Shown: positions 24,094 to 33,945, counted from the stretch's first letter. The stretch: DNA of 64,000 bases from Rhodococcus sp. HM1 (GCF_023218075.1 NZ_JALPTB010000003.1:1-64000), one strand, 5' to 3'. Program-made: numbers and translations. The notes: a model not told the origin generated them from the letters alone.

Positions 24094-24154
24094 CGGTAGG
24101 GCCGTGCTGTTTTCGGGCGGGTGTGGCTCCGAACCGGATCTGCCGAAAATGTGG

Positions 24155-24205
24155 TGTTGACAACTCAACAACTCTCTCGACAAGATGCGTGTTGACAAAA
24201 CAACA
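24155..24205. promoter_or_regulatory. Promoter and paired 16-bp palindromes before the second CoA-transferase operon
   Basis: Two perfect copies: TGTTGACAACTCAACA (24155-24170) and TGTTGACAAAACAACA (24190-24205). Each contains a TTGACA. With the first as -35, CAAGAT at 24181-24186 would be a -10 after 18 bases. A repressor bound to either copy would block this promoter. Confidence 0.65.
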
Positions 24206-24264
24206 ACTTGTGACGGGGTCGCGCAACACGTCGGCGCCCGGGCCGCAAGTCGTAGGAGGAAGCT

Positions 24265-25452
24265 GTGGAGATTCAGCAGAGCAAGGAAGCGGGAAGTCCG
24301 CTCGGAATGCTTCCGGGACTGAAAGTCGTGGAGATGGGCCAGAACCTGGCCGCTCCGTACGCTTCGTTGATCCTCGGTGATCTGGGCGCCGACGTCGTCA
24401 AGGTCGAGAAGCCCGGCGGCGACGACGCTCGCGGTTGGGGCCCGCCGTTCGTGGGGGACAGCTCCGTGAGCTTCCACATGATGAACCGCAACAAGAAGTC
24501 CGTGGTTCTCGCCCTCGACGACGAGAACGACTACAAGGCGTTCCTCGATCTCATCCGCGACGCCGACGTCTTCGTCCACAACCTCCGCCCCGGCGTCGAC
24601 AAGAAGCTCGAGGCCGACGCCGAGACGCTCATGGCCGTGAACCCGCGGTTGATCTACTGCGCGATGTCGGCCTTCGGTCACACCGGCCCGATGGCGGACC
24701 GCCCCGGCTACGAGCCCCTCCTGCAGGCATTTTCGGGCATGGTCGCGATCAACGGTGACCCGAGCGGGCCGCCCTCGCGGGTCGGTCCCTCGGTGGTCGA
24801 CCTCGGCACCGGCATGTGGTCGGTCATCGGTGTGCTCTCCGCGCTCCTGCAGCGTCAGGTCACCGGACTGGGCAGCGAGGTCAAGACCTCCCTGCTGGAG
24901 ACCGCCGTCAACTGGGCGGGACGTCACATCGCCGATTACGGTGCCACCGGCAAGATTCCGCCGCGTGTGGGCACCGGCCACAACTCGCTCACGCCCTACG
25001 GTGCGTTCGAGGCGTCGGACGGCCCGTTCATCATCGCAGCCGGCAACGACCGCCTGTTCGCCAAACTGGCGGGGGCGCTGGGCCATCCGGAGTGGCCGGC
25101 CGATCCTCGCTTCACGACCAACGCGGCCCGTACGGAGAACCGCCCCACGCTCCTGCCGCTGATCTCCGAGATCGTCGCCGGTGCCACCGTCGCGGAGTGG
25201 ATCGAACGCCTCGAGGCGGCGGGAGTGCCCTGCGCACCGATCAATTCGATCCCGCAGGTCCTCGAGCACCCGCAGACCGCGGCGATGCAGATGATCCTCG
25301 ACACCGACGACGAGCGGCTCAAGCTCACCGGGCTGCCGCTGAGCATCAACGGCGCCCGGGCGGGTTTCGGCACCAAGGCCCCGGCGCTCGACGCGCACCA
25401 CGACGAACTGGTCGACGGCGCAGCCGCGACGAACACGGGAGAAGTCAAGTGA
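24265..25452 (+). CDS. CaiB/BaiF family CoA-transferase, second copy
   Basis: A 395-residue class III CoA-transferase. It has LKVVEMGQNLAAPYASLILGDLGADVVKVEKPGGDDAR at the N-terminus, VFVHNLRPGVDKKL, and YCAMSAFGHTGPMADRPGYEPLLQAFSGMV. At the position of the family's catalytic Asp it has Glu150 (PGYEPLLQA), seen in a subset of the family. The GTG start follows TAGGAGGA. It is the first gene of an operon overlapping the lyase homologue by GTGA. Only distantly similar to the copy at 10673-11878. Confidence 0.8.
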   Translation: MEIQQSKEAGSPLGMLPGLKVVEMGQNLAAPYASLILGDLGADVVKVEKPGGDDARGWGPPFVGDSSVSFHMMNRNKKSVVLALDDENDYKAFLDLIRDADVFVHNLRPGVDKKLEADAETLMAVNPRLIYCAMSAFGHTGPMADRPGYEPLLQAFSGMVAINGDPSGPPSRVGPSVVDLGTGMWSVIGVLSALLQRQVTGLGSEVKTSLLETAVNWAGRHIADYGATGKIPPRVGTGHNSLTPYGAFEASDGPFIIAAGNDRLFAKLAGALGHPEWPADPRFTTNAARTENRPTLLPLISEIVAGATVAEWIERLEAAGVPCAPINSIPQVLEHPQTAAMQMILDTDDERLKLTGLPLSINGARAGFGTKAPALDAHHDELVDGAAATNTGEVK

Positions 25453-26222
25453 GCCAAGTAGTTACGCACATCGCAACCTCCGACGAGAAGTCGGTCACCG
25501 TCCGCGGCAAGGACCTGTGCGACGAGATCATCGGTGAGCGCACCTTCACCGAGATGATCTACTTCCTGTCCGTCGGACGGATGCCCTCCACCGCCGAGGC
25601 GCGGGTCCTCGACGCCTGCCTGGTCACCCTGATGGAACACGGCTGGGTCCCGACCTCGATCGTCACCCGCCTGGTCGCGGACAGCGTCCCCGACGACGTG
25701 CAGGTCGCGATGGCCGCCGGTCTGCTCTCCGTCGGCCCGGTCTTCGCCGGCACCATGGAAGGCTGCGCGGAGATCCTCGCCGAGGGCATCCGCAGCGGTG
25801 AGGACCCGGACGTGTACTGCAAACGGGTCGCCGAGGAGTACGTCGGCGCCAAGCGGCCGGTCCCGGGATTCGGGCACCGCCTGCACAAGCCGGACGATCC
25901 CCGCTCGATCAAGCTGCTGCGTGTCGCGGAGGAGAACGGGCTCGAGGGCCGTTACGTCGATCTGCTCCTGACGCTGAGCCGCGAGGTCGACGCCGCCCGC
26001 GGTGGCCGGCACCTGACCATCAACGCCACCGGCATGATCGCTGCGCTGTTCCTGGAGATCGGGATTCCGCTGAAGGCGGGCCGCGGCATGGCCGTGGTCT
26101 CGCGCGCCGGCGGTCTGCTCGGTCACGTGGTCGAGGAGTTCAACGAGCCCTCCGCGCGCAAGATCTGGCAGCTCACCCGGGAAGGCATCCCGTATTCGGC
26201 ACCCGAGGAGACGCAGGCATGA
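25449..26222 (+). CDS. Citryl-CoA lyase-like protein (citrate synthase fold), two catalytic residues replaced
   Basis: A 257-residue short citrate-synthase homologue. His143 in VPGFGHRLH is conserved, but the first catalytic His position is Phe99 (VGPVFAGTMEGC where the other copy has VHGGAG), and the catalytic Asp position is Asn192 (LTINATG for MNIDGAT). It therefore probably does not use the standard citrate-synthase chemistry, and may cleave or make a different beta-hydroxyacyl-CoA. Start GTG and end ATGA overlap both neighbours, so it is made in step with a CoA-transferase and an acyl-CoA ligase. Confidence 0.7.
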   Translation: MSQVVTHIATSDEKSVTVRGKDLCDEIIGERTFTEMIYFLSVGRMPSTAEARVLDACLVTLMEHGWVPTSIVTRLVADSVPDDVQVAMAAGLLSVGPVFAGTMEGCAEILAEGIRSGEDPDVYCKRVAEEYVGAKRPVPGFGHRLHKPDDPRSIKLLRVAEENGLEGRYVDLLLTLSREVDAARGGRHLTINATGMIAALFLEIGIPLKAGRGMAVVSRAGGLLGHVVEEFNEPSARKIWQLTREGIPYSAPEETQA

Positions 26223-27811
26223 CCGCCGCGTCGACCGATCGGTACTCCTCGGCCGACGTGCTGGCGCTCTACCGCGAGCACGACGGCACCCTGGCCGATC
26301 TCGTCCGCAGTCGCGCCGAGACCGATTCCGGGCGCGAGATGCTCGTGTGCGGTGAACGGTCCCTGTCCTGGGCGCGGGCCCTCGACGCGGCCGGCCGCCT
26401 GGCTGCCTACCTGCACGGGCGCGGCGTCGTGGCCGGCGACCGGGTGCTGGTGATGGGCCGCAACAGCGACTGGCACGTGCTCGCGTTGCTCGCCGCCGCG
26501 GGACTCGGTGCCGTGTTCGTCCCCGTCAACCCGGATTTCAAGGTGGAGGAGGCGGCCTACGTCCTGCGCCAGTCCGGTGCCCGGGCCGTTCTCTGCGACG
26601 AGGTCGCCGCGGCGACCGCCGAGGCGGCGCGCGCCGAGGTCGACGAGGACGTCTGGATCGAACTGCTCGGCGAGCACCTGCTCACCGCCGAGCCGATGGC
26701 GCTCGGCGGCGACCCGAAGGCACCGTGCGTGATGATCTACACCTCCGGCACCACCGGTTTCCCCAAGGGCGTCCTGCACTCCCAGCAGAGCGTGATCGCC
26801 GCGGGGGAGAGCTTCGTGGAGCGGGTGCAGTTGCAGCCGCACGACCGGGTCCTGACGATCCTTCCGCTCTTCCACGTCAACGGACTGCTCTACTCGGTGG
26901 CGGGTGCGCTCGCCGCGGGCGCGACGCTGCTGGTGGAGCCGAAGTTCTCGGCGTCGAACTTCTGGACGACGGTGACGCGCCTGCGCGCGACGCAGGTCAA
27001 CATGATCGAGGCGATCAGCGCGATCCTGCTCAACCGTCCCGAGAGCGAGTATCTGCCCGAGCACGGACTGCGCAAGATCTACGGGATCCGGCAGGCGAGC
27101 ATGCAGGCCTTCCGTGACCGGTTCGGGGTGCCGCACCTGGTGGGCGGCTACGGCATGACGGAGATCCCCGGCATCCTCAGCACCCCCTACGCCGGCGAGA
27201 CCCCGAAGGGCAGCATGGGCCGGTTGTGCCGGCATCCCGATCCCGCGCGGCCGTGGGCACAGTGCCGGATCGTCGACGACAGCGGCGCCGACGTCCCCGA
27301 CGGAACGATCGGCGAACTGTGGGTGAACACGCCCATCGTGATGCTCGGCTACTTCCGCGAACCCGAGCAGACCGCCGATTCCTTCGACGGCGACTGGTTC
27401 AAGACCGGCGACCTCGTCCGCCGTGACGAGGACGGATGGTTCTACTTCGTCGCCCGCAAGAAGGACATCATCCGCCGGCGCGGGGAGAACATCTCCGGTG
27501 CCGAACTCGACCGGGTCGTTGCCGAGCATCCGGAGATCGTGCTCGCCGCGGCGGTCGGCGTGCCCTCCGAAATGGGCGACGACGACATCCTGCTCGTGGT
27601 GACCAGGCGAACGGATTCGCAACTGACAGAACAGGAAGTCGCCGACTTCTGCAGCACACGACTGGCCCGGATCAAGCGACCGCGCTACGTCGTGTTCACC
27701 GACGACATGCCTCTCACACCCACCGGAAAGGTCGCGAAACACCGGTTGCGAGCGGACGTCACGCTCCGCGACCGCGCCTGCGAAGTCGACCTCGTAACCG
27801 CCGAACAGTAA
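26219..27811 (+). CDS. AMP-forming acyl-CoA ligase (acyl-adenylate family)
   Basis: A 530-residue adenylate-forming enzyme that activates a carboxylic acid with ATP and CoA. The motifs are in order: MIYTSGTTGFPKGVLHS (P-loop, near residue 175), GGYGMTEIPG (A5-like), NGL-type substrate region, DWFKTGDLVRRDEDGWFYFVARKKDIIRRRGENIS, and the C-terminal Lys in TPTGKVAKHRL. Closest in layout to crotonobetaine/carnitine and hydroxycinnamate-type CoA ligases. The substrate is unknown; the setting points to the aromatic acid or its ring-cleavage product. Confidence 0.85.
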   Translation: MTAASTDRYSSADVLALYREHDGTLADLVRSRAETDSGREMLVCGERSLSWARALDAAGRLAAYLHGRGVVAGDRVLVMGRNSDWHVLALLAAAGLGAVFVPVNPDFKVEEAAYVLRQSGARAVLCDEVAAATAEAARAEVDEDVWIELLGEHLLTAEPMALGGDPKAPCVMIYTSGTTGFPKGVLHSQQSVIAAGESFVERVQLQPHDRVLTILPLFHVNGLLYSVAGALAAGATLLVEPKFSASNFWTTVTRLRATQVNMIEAISAILLNRPESEYLPEHGLRKIYGIRQASMQAFRDRFGVPHLVGGYGMTEIPGILSTPYAGETPKGSMGRLCRHPDPARPWAQCRIVDDSGADVPDGTIGELWVNTPIVMLGYFREPEQTADSFDGDWFKTGDLVRRDEDGWFYFVARKKDIIRRRGENISGAELDRVVAEHPEIVLAAAVGVPSEMGDDDILLVVTRRTDSQLTEQEVADFCSTRLARIKRPRYVVFTDDMPLTPTGKVAKHRLRADVTLRDRACEVDLVTAEQ

Positions 27812-27896
27812 AGCCCACACCGTCGTCGGTGACGACGCGCAGCCACCCATCGGACCGGTCGGCGTGATCGACGGTGGCCACAGAAAGGACCGAGCT

Positions 27897-29171
27897 ATGA
27901 CCGAGACCCTCGCACCCCGCACCACATCCTCCGTCTGGGACGACCCGATCGGCCGGATCCACGAATTCCTGGTCGGCGACTTCACGTCCTCGCCGTTGGT
28001 GCAACGCGCCCGCGACCTCGTTCCCACGCTGAAGGAGCGCGCGGCACGCCAGGCGCAGCAGGACCGCATCCTGCCCGAGACGATCGAGGACATGCAGCGG
28101 GCAGGGTTCTTCCAGATGCTGCAGCCGCGTTCCCACGGCGGATACGAACTGTCACCGATCGAATCGTTCGAGGTGACTTCGATTCTCGCGGAGGGTGATC
28201 CGTCCGTCGGCTGGGTCCTGGGCGTGATCGGCATCCACCATTTCCACCTCGGTTTCTTCGACGAGCGTGCCCAGGCGGACGTCTGGTCGACGGACCACAC
28301 CACGCTGGTCAGTTCGCCGTACGCACCGCAGACCGCGAAGCGAGTGGACGGCGGTTACCTCCTGTCCGGCCGGTGGTCGTTCTCGTCGGGCAGCGACTAC
28401 TGCGAATGGGCGCTGCTCGGTGCGAACGTCGAAGGTGAGCCGACCCCCGGTCCCGGACCGCTCGGCAGCCACGTGCTGCTGCTCCCGCGCACGGACTACG
28501 AGATCGTCCACAACTGGGACGTCTCGGGCCTGCGCGCTACGGGTAGCAACGACATCGTGGTCGAGAACGCCTTCGTCCCCGACCACCGCAGCCTGACCTG
28601 GAACGAGGTGCACGACGGAACGGCACCGGGGCTCGCGCTCAACGACGGGCTGCTGTTCAAGCTCCCGTTCTTCCAGGTCTTCTCCCGCGCCACCCAGGCT
28701 CCCACCGCGCTCGGCGCACTGAAGGGCATGGCCGACGCCCTGGCCGACTTCATCCGGAGCAAGGGACGCAAGGGTGTCGATCCTGCTGCTGCCCTCGCAC
28801 TCGCCGAGGCGTACTCGTTCATCTCGGAGGCGAAGGGACGGCTGTACGCGAACTACGGTGCGGTGATCGCCGAAGCGACCGGCGGTGCCGCGGTTTCGCC
28901 CGAGCGGCTCGAGGAGTTCCGGTTCCAGTCGGCGTACATCCCCGCGCGCGCCGCCCGGTACGGCACCGAGCTGTACCGCGTCGCGGGTGGCACCGGTATC
29001 TACAACACCCGGCCGTTCGGGCGGTACCTCACGGACCTGATGGCCACGCAGACCCACGCCATCAACAACTTCCAGGCCCGGGCGATGGACTGGATGGGTC
29101 CGCAGCTCGACATCACGGGTTCGTTCGTCTCGAAGCCGGACGGCGTGGTGCCGAACGCGATTCGGCGCTGA
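27897..29171 (+). CDS. Group D flavin-dependent monooxygenase / acyl-CoA dehydrogenase-like protein
   Basis: A 424-residue acyl-CoA-dehydrogenase-fold protein. Segments such as GGYLLSGRWSFSSGSDYCEWALLGANVEG and WDVSGLRATGSNDIVVENAFVPDHR resemble the oxygenase component of two-component monooxygenases (HsaA, HpaB C2 type, DszC), which hydroxylate phenols using reduced flavin from a separate reductase. No acyl-CoA dehydrogenase catalytic Glu context is evident by eye. The ATG at 27897 follows AGAAAGGA. The gene is last in the CoA-transferase operon; the fused flavin reductase at 15824-16981 is the likely partner. Confidence 0.75.
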   Translation: MTETLAPRTTSSVWDDPIGRIHEFLVGDFTSSPLVQRARDLVPTLKERAARQAQQDRILPETIEDMQRAGFFQMLQPRSHGGYELSPIESFEVTSILAEGDPSVGWVLGVIGIHHFHLGFFDERAQADVWSTDHTTLVSSPYAPQTAKRVDGGYLLSGRWSFSSGSDYCEWALLGANVEGEPTPGPGPLGSHVLLLPRTDYEIVHNWDVSGLRATGSNDIVVENAFVPDHRSLTWNEVHDGTAPGLALNDGLLFKLPFFQVFSRATQAPTALGALKGMADALADFIRSKGRKGVDPAAALALAEAYSFISEAKGRLYANYGAVIAEATGGAAVSPERLEEFRFQSAYIPARAARYGTELYRVAGGTGIYNTRPFGRYLTDLMATQTHAINNFQARAMDWMGPQLDITGSFVSKPDGVVPNAIRR

Positions 29172-29189
29172 GCCGCCGGCGAACACTGC

Positions 29190-29230
29190 TCGGCCCGGGT
29201 ACCGATACGGTGCCCGGGCCGATCTGCTTT
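29190..29230. terminator. Hairpin terminator between the monooxygenase and convergent marR
   Basis: TCGGCCCGGGTACC pairs with GGTGCCCGGGCCGA (29190-29203 with 29209-29222, one wobble), followed by TCTGCTTTT on the plus strand. It probably ends the CoA-transferase operon and may act for marR as well. Confidence 0.7.
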
Positions 29231-29242
29231 TCGGCGGTCCGT

Positions 29243-29746
29243 CTATTCGCTCAGCCCGTCCAGGTTCTCGCGGAAGCGCCGCAGCATTTCGTTGAACTTC
29301 TTGATCTCCCGCGGTGTGAAGCCCGACAGCACCTGCTTCTGGCGAGCGAGCACATCCTCGAGCATGCGGTCGTGGAGCTCGTATCCCTCCGGCGTCAGAT
29401 GCCACAGGCGGCTCCGCGGATTCGTGCCGTTCGCTATCGCCTCGGCCAGGCCGAGCTTCTCGAGCTTGCTCAACGCGCGGCTCACGGCACCCTTGTCGTA
29501 GCCGACCGCGGGGCTGGCCGCGGTCACCGGGACATCCGGTTCCTTGCACAGCATCACCAGCATTCGCCATTCCATCGCGCTGATGCCGAATTTGTTCTGG
29601 TAGTGCCGGGAGGCGCTCCGGTTGAAACTGTTGGCGGCCCACACCAGAAGGACCGTCGGATTGTTGTCGAGATTGAGCGACTTCGAGCCGGAGCCGTCGC
29701 TGCGCTCGACGTCCTCGACAAAGAATTCATCGAGCGCGTCGGCCAT
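29243..29746 (-). CDS. MarR-family transcriptional regulator, probable master repressor of the island
   Basis: A 167-residue MarR protein with a central winged helix (about residues 65-125: ISAMEWRMLVMLCKEPDVPV, VGYDKGAVSRALSKLEKLGLAEA, NPRSRLWHLTPEGYELHD) and terminal helices for dimerisation. MarR proteins usually repress catabolic genes until an aromatic acid or CoA ester binds. Its own promoter carries a copy of the 16-bp palindrome that is also found upstream of the P450 operon, both transporters and the CoA-transferase operon, so it is the best candidate for the shared regulator. Confidence 0.85.
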   Translation of the reverse strand: MADALDEFFVEDVERSDGSGSKSLNLDNNPTVLLVWAANSFNRSASRHYQNKFGISAMEWRMLVMLCKEPDVPVTAASPAVGYDKGAVSRALSKLEKLGLAEAIANGTNPRSRLWHLTPEGYELHDRMLEDVLARQKQVLSGFTPREIKKFNEMLRRFRENLDGLSE

Positions 29747-29806
29747 GCGTTGCCCTTTCGGTTTCGGCTCGAACCGACGATCTCGGTGAACCGGACAGGA
29801 ATCAGT

Positions 29807-29822
29807 TCTTGTTTCGTCAACA
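29807..29822 (-). promoter_or_regulatory. 16-bp palindrome in the marR promoter (putative autoregulatory operator)
   Basis: TCTTGTTTCGTCAACA, 61 bases upstream of the marR ATG. It matches the consensus of the six other copies in the island. Confidence 0.6.
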
Positions 29823-29945
29823 GTTTAAGGGCATTTCGGCGATTGCCAAGAGGCCGCAGCTGTTTGCCCACCCGAAGTGCCGGGTGAGTGAAGTCACGGG
29901 GCCGCACCGGTGACCTCGCCTCCGCGCACGGGACAATGGACTCCC

Positions 29946-31175
29946 GTGACTCTCACCGACATCGCGCACCCACCCACCGGGTCCGGAACCGTCCGCAGCC
30001 GCGCCCTCGCGGTGTTCGCGCTGGCGCTGGGTGGCTTCGGAATCGGCACCACCGAATACGTCGCGATGGGACTGCTCCCCGAAATCGCCGCCGACCTCGG
30101 TATCACCGAGCCCACCGCCGGCCACACCATCTCCGCGTATGCGCTCGGCGTCGTCGTCGGCGCACCGCTGTTCGCGGTGCTCGCCGCCCGAATGCCCCGT
30201 AAGACGCTGCTCGCCGCCCTGATGGCGGTCTTCACGCTCGGCAACGCCGCCTCGGTCGTGGCCTCGGGCTACGGGCTCCTCGTCGCGGCCCGTTTCCTCG
30301 CCGGCCTGCCGCACGGGGCCTACTTCGGGGTGGCCGCGCTGGTCGCCGCGCATCTCGCCGGTCCCCGGCGCCGCGCCCGGGCCGTCGCCCGGGTGATGCT
30401 GGGCCTGTCCGTCGCCAACGTCGTCGGTGTGCCCGCTGCGTCGTGGCTCGGGCAGGCCTTCGGCTGGCGGACGGCGTTCGGCCTCGTGGTCGTCATCGGT
30501 GCCGCGACCGTCGCGGCCATCACCGCCTGGGTGCCGAAGGTCTCGATGCCCGTCACCAACCCGATCACCGAACTCGGTGCGCTGCGGCGACGGCAGGTGT
30601 GGCTGACGTTGATCGTCGCGACCGTCGGTTTCGCCGGGTGCTTCGCCGTCTACACCTACCTGGCGACCACCCTCACCGACGTCACCGGCGTCGCCCGCTC
30701 GACGGTCCCGATCGGGCTGGCCGTGTACGGCGCGGGCATGGTTGCGGGCAGTCTCGCCGGCGGTCGCATCGCCGACCGTGCGCTGATTCCCGGCCTGATC
30801 GGCGGCATGCTCGTCTACGCCGCGCTGCTCGGCCTGTTCGTCGCCGGCGCTCACCATCCGGTCGCGGCGTTCGTGCTGCTGTTCCTCATCGGCGCGACCA
30901 ACGCCTCACTGATCCCGGGGCTGCAGACCCGCCTCATGGACGTCGCCGCCGACGCCCAATCCCTCGCCGCGTCCCTGAACCACGCCGCGCTCAATGCCGC
31001 GAATGCGCTGGGCGCGTGGCTGGGTGGCCTCGTCATCGCCGCCGGGTTCGGCTATACGGCGCCCGCCGCGGTCGGAGCCGTACTCGCGCTCGCAGGGGTC
31101 GCGGTCCTCACATTCTCCGTCCGCCTCGACACCCTCCCACCGGACCGGATCCGTCGACTGCGTCGGATACGGTGA
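29946..31175 (+). CDS. MFS exporter (AraJ/DHA1-like)
   Basis: A 12-segment major facilitator of about 409 residues. The opening FALALGGFGIGTTEYVAMGLLPEIAADLGIT and the GHTISAYALGVVVGAPLFAVLAARMPRKTLL motif are typical of the AraJ/NepI/CmlR drug and sugar efflux group. Substrate unknown. I chose the GTG at 29946 (MTLTDIAHP), preceded by a GACAATGG stretch typical of actinobacterial -10 regions with very short leaders; a GTG-type start further upstream at 29910 is possible. Its stop overlaps xth (GTGA). It is not part of the palindrome regulon as far as I can see. Confidence 0.75.
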   Translation: MTLTDIAHPPTGSGTVRSRALAVFALALGGFGIGTTEYVAMGLLPEIAADLGITEPTAGHTISAYALGVVVGAPLFAVLAARMPRKTLLAALMAVFTLGNAASVVASGYGLLVAARFLAGLPHGAYFGVAALVAAHLAGPRRRARAVARVMLGLSVANVVGVPAASWLGQAFGWRTAFGLVVVIGAATVAAITAWVPKVSMPVTNPITELGALRRRQVWLTLIVATVGFAGCFAVYTYLATTLTDVTGVARSTVPIGLAVYGAGMVAGSLAGGRIADRALIPGLIGGMLVYAALLGLFVAGAHHPVAAFVLLFLIGATNASLIPGLQTRLMDVAADAQSLAASLNHAALNAANALGAWLGGLVIAAGFGYTAPAAVGAVLALAGVAVLTFSVRLDTLPPDRIRRLRRIR

Positions 31176-31984
31176 CCGGCGTGCCTCGCATCATCACCAC
31201 CGTCAACGTCAACGGCGTGCGCGCCGCGGCCACCAAGGGCCTGCTCGAATGGCTCGAGGGGTCGGCCGCGGACATCGTGTGCCTGCAGGAGGTCCGCGCG
31301 ACCGAGAAGCAGTTCCACGCGGCGATCGCGCCCGCCCTCGCCGCCGGATGGCAGGTCGTCGGCGCCGAATCCTCCGCGAAGGGCCGGGCCGGTGTCGCGA
31401 TCATGTCCCGGGTTCCCGCGGACGCCGTCCGCGTCGGCTTCGGCGACGAGAGCTTCGCCGACACCGGCCGCTACCTCGAGGCCGACTTCGGCGACCTGAC
31501 GGTCGGGAGCCTCTACCTGCCGACCGGCGAAGCGGAAACCCCGAAGCAGGACGAGAAGGAGCGCTTCATGAAGTCGCTCGCCGCCTACCTGGGGGACCGC
31601 GCCGCCGAGGTCGTCGAGGCGGACCGGCACATGCTCGTGTGCGGCGACTGGAACATCGCGCACACGGAACGGGACATCAAGAACTGGAAGGGCAACATCC
31701 GCAAGTCCGGGTTCCTGCCGCACGAACGCGAATGGGTCGGCGATCTCCTCGCGACCGGTCAGTGGCGCGATGTCGTGCGCGAGCACCACGGCGATGTCCC
31801 CGGCCCGTACTCGTGGTGGTCGTACCGGGGCAAGGCCTTCGACACCGACGCGGGCTGGCGGATCGACTACCACCTGGTGACCCCGGCACTCGCCGACCGG
31901 GTGACCGCGGCCCGCGTCGAACGGGCCGCGACATATGCCGAACGCTGGTCGGACCACGCGCCGGTGACGGTCGAATTCCGATGA
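31172..31984 (+). CDS. xth: Exodeoxyribonuclease III
   Basis: A 270-residue AP endonuclease/exonuclease of base excision repair (ExoIII/APE1 fold). Motifs: TVNVNGVRAA, CLQEVRA (metal Glu), GRYLEADFGDLTVGSLYLP, CGDWNIAH (Asp/Asn), FDTDAGWRIDYHLVTP and the final WSDHAPV (catalytic His). The GTG at 31172 overlaps the previous stop; a second GTG at 31181 is possible. Followed by ATGA overlap with the barnase-like gene. Confidence 0.92.
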   Translation: MTGVPRIITTVNVNGVRAAATKGLLEWLEGSAADIVCLQEVRATEKQFHAAIAPALAAGWQVVGAESSAKGRAGVAIMSRVPADAVRVGFGDESFADTGRYLEADFGDLTVGSLYLPTGEAETPKQDEKERFMKSLAAYLGDRAAEVVEADRHMLVCGDWNIAHTERDIKNWKGNIRKSGFLPHEREWVGDLLATGQWRDVVREHHGDVPGPYSWWSYRGKAFDTDAGWRIDYHLVTPALADRVTAARVERAATYAERWSDHAPVTVEFR

Positions 31985-32468
31985 TCCGGCACCGGGTGAA
32001 CCGGCACTGCAAGGCGGCCCTGCTCGCGCTGCTGTCCGCGATCGTCGCCCTGTTCGTCACGGCCTGCGGATCCGCGGGCACCGACACCGGCACGACCGTC
32101 GCGCCGCTGCTGTCCGTTCCCTCCTCGACAGCACAGCCGTCCGGGACGGCACAGCCGAACGGCGACACCGTCACCTGCGAGCCGGAAGGTCCGATCCCCG
32201 ACTACGTCTGGGACACCCTCGAGCTCATCGACGCGGGGGACTGGCCACCGGACGACGCCCCGGGCACCCAGGGCGGTCGCCGGTTCGGCAACTACGAGGG
32301 CGAGCTGCCCACCGTCGGCGACGACGGGCGACCGGCGGCCTACCAGGAATGGGACGTCAACCGGAAGAAGCCCGGGCGCAGCCGCGACGCCGAACGCATC
32401 GTCACCGGTGCGGACGGATCGGCGTGGTACACCGCCGACCACTACGAGTCGTTCACGAGGATGTGCTG

Positions 32469-32469
<1 letters not shown>
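31981..32469 (+). CDS. Secreted barnase-like ribonuclease (lipoprotein signal)
   Basis: A 162-residue protein whose C-terminal ~90 residues align by eye with barnase: APGTQGGRRFGNYEGELP, YQEWDVN (catalytic Glu123), RDAERIV (Arg139) and ADHYESF (His154). These are the general base, phosphate-binding Arg and general acid of the microbial N1/T1 RNase family. The N-terminus is a signal peptide ending in a lipobox-like VTAC (Cys29), then a Ser/Thr/Pro linker. It likely acts outside the cell or at the surface on RNA. The next gene encodes a barstar homologue, starting within the stop codon. Confidence 0.85.

Positions 32470-33945
<1,476 letters not shown>

Noticed and set aside
26123-28303. A 726-codon minus-strand frame across the ligase and monooxygenase genes
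   Set aside because: It covers two well-supported genes and their junction and has no recognisable domain.
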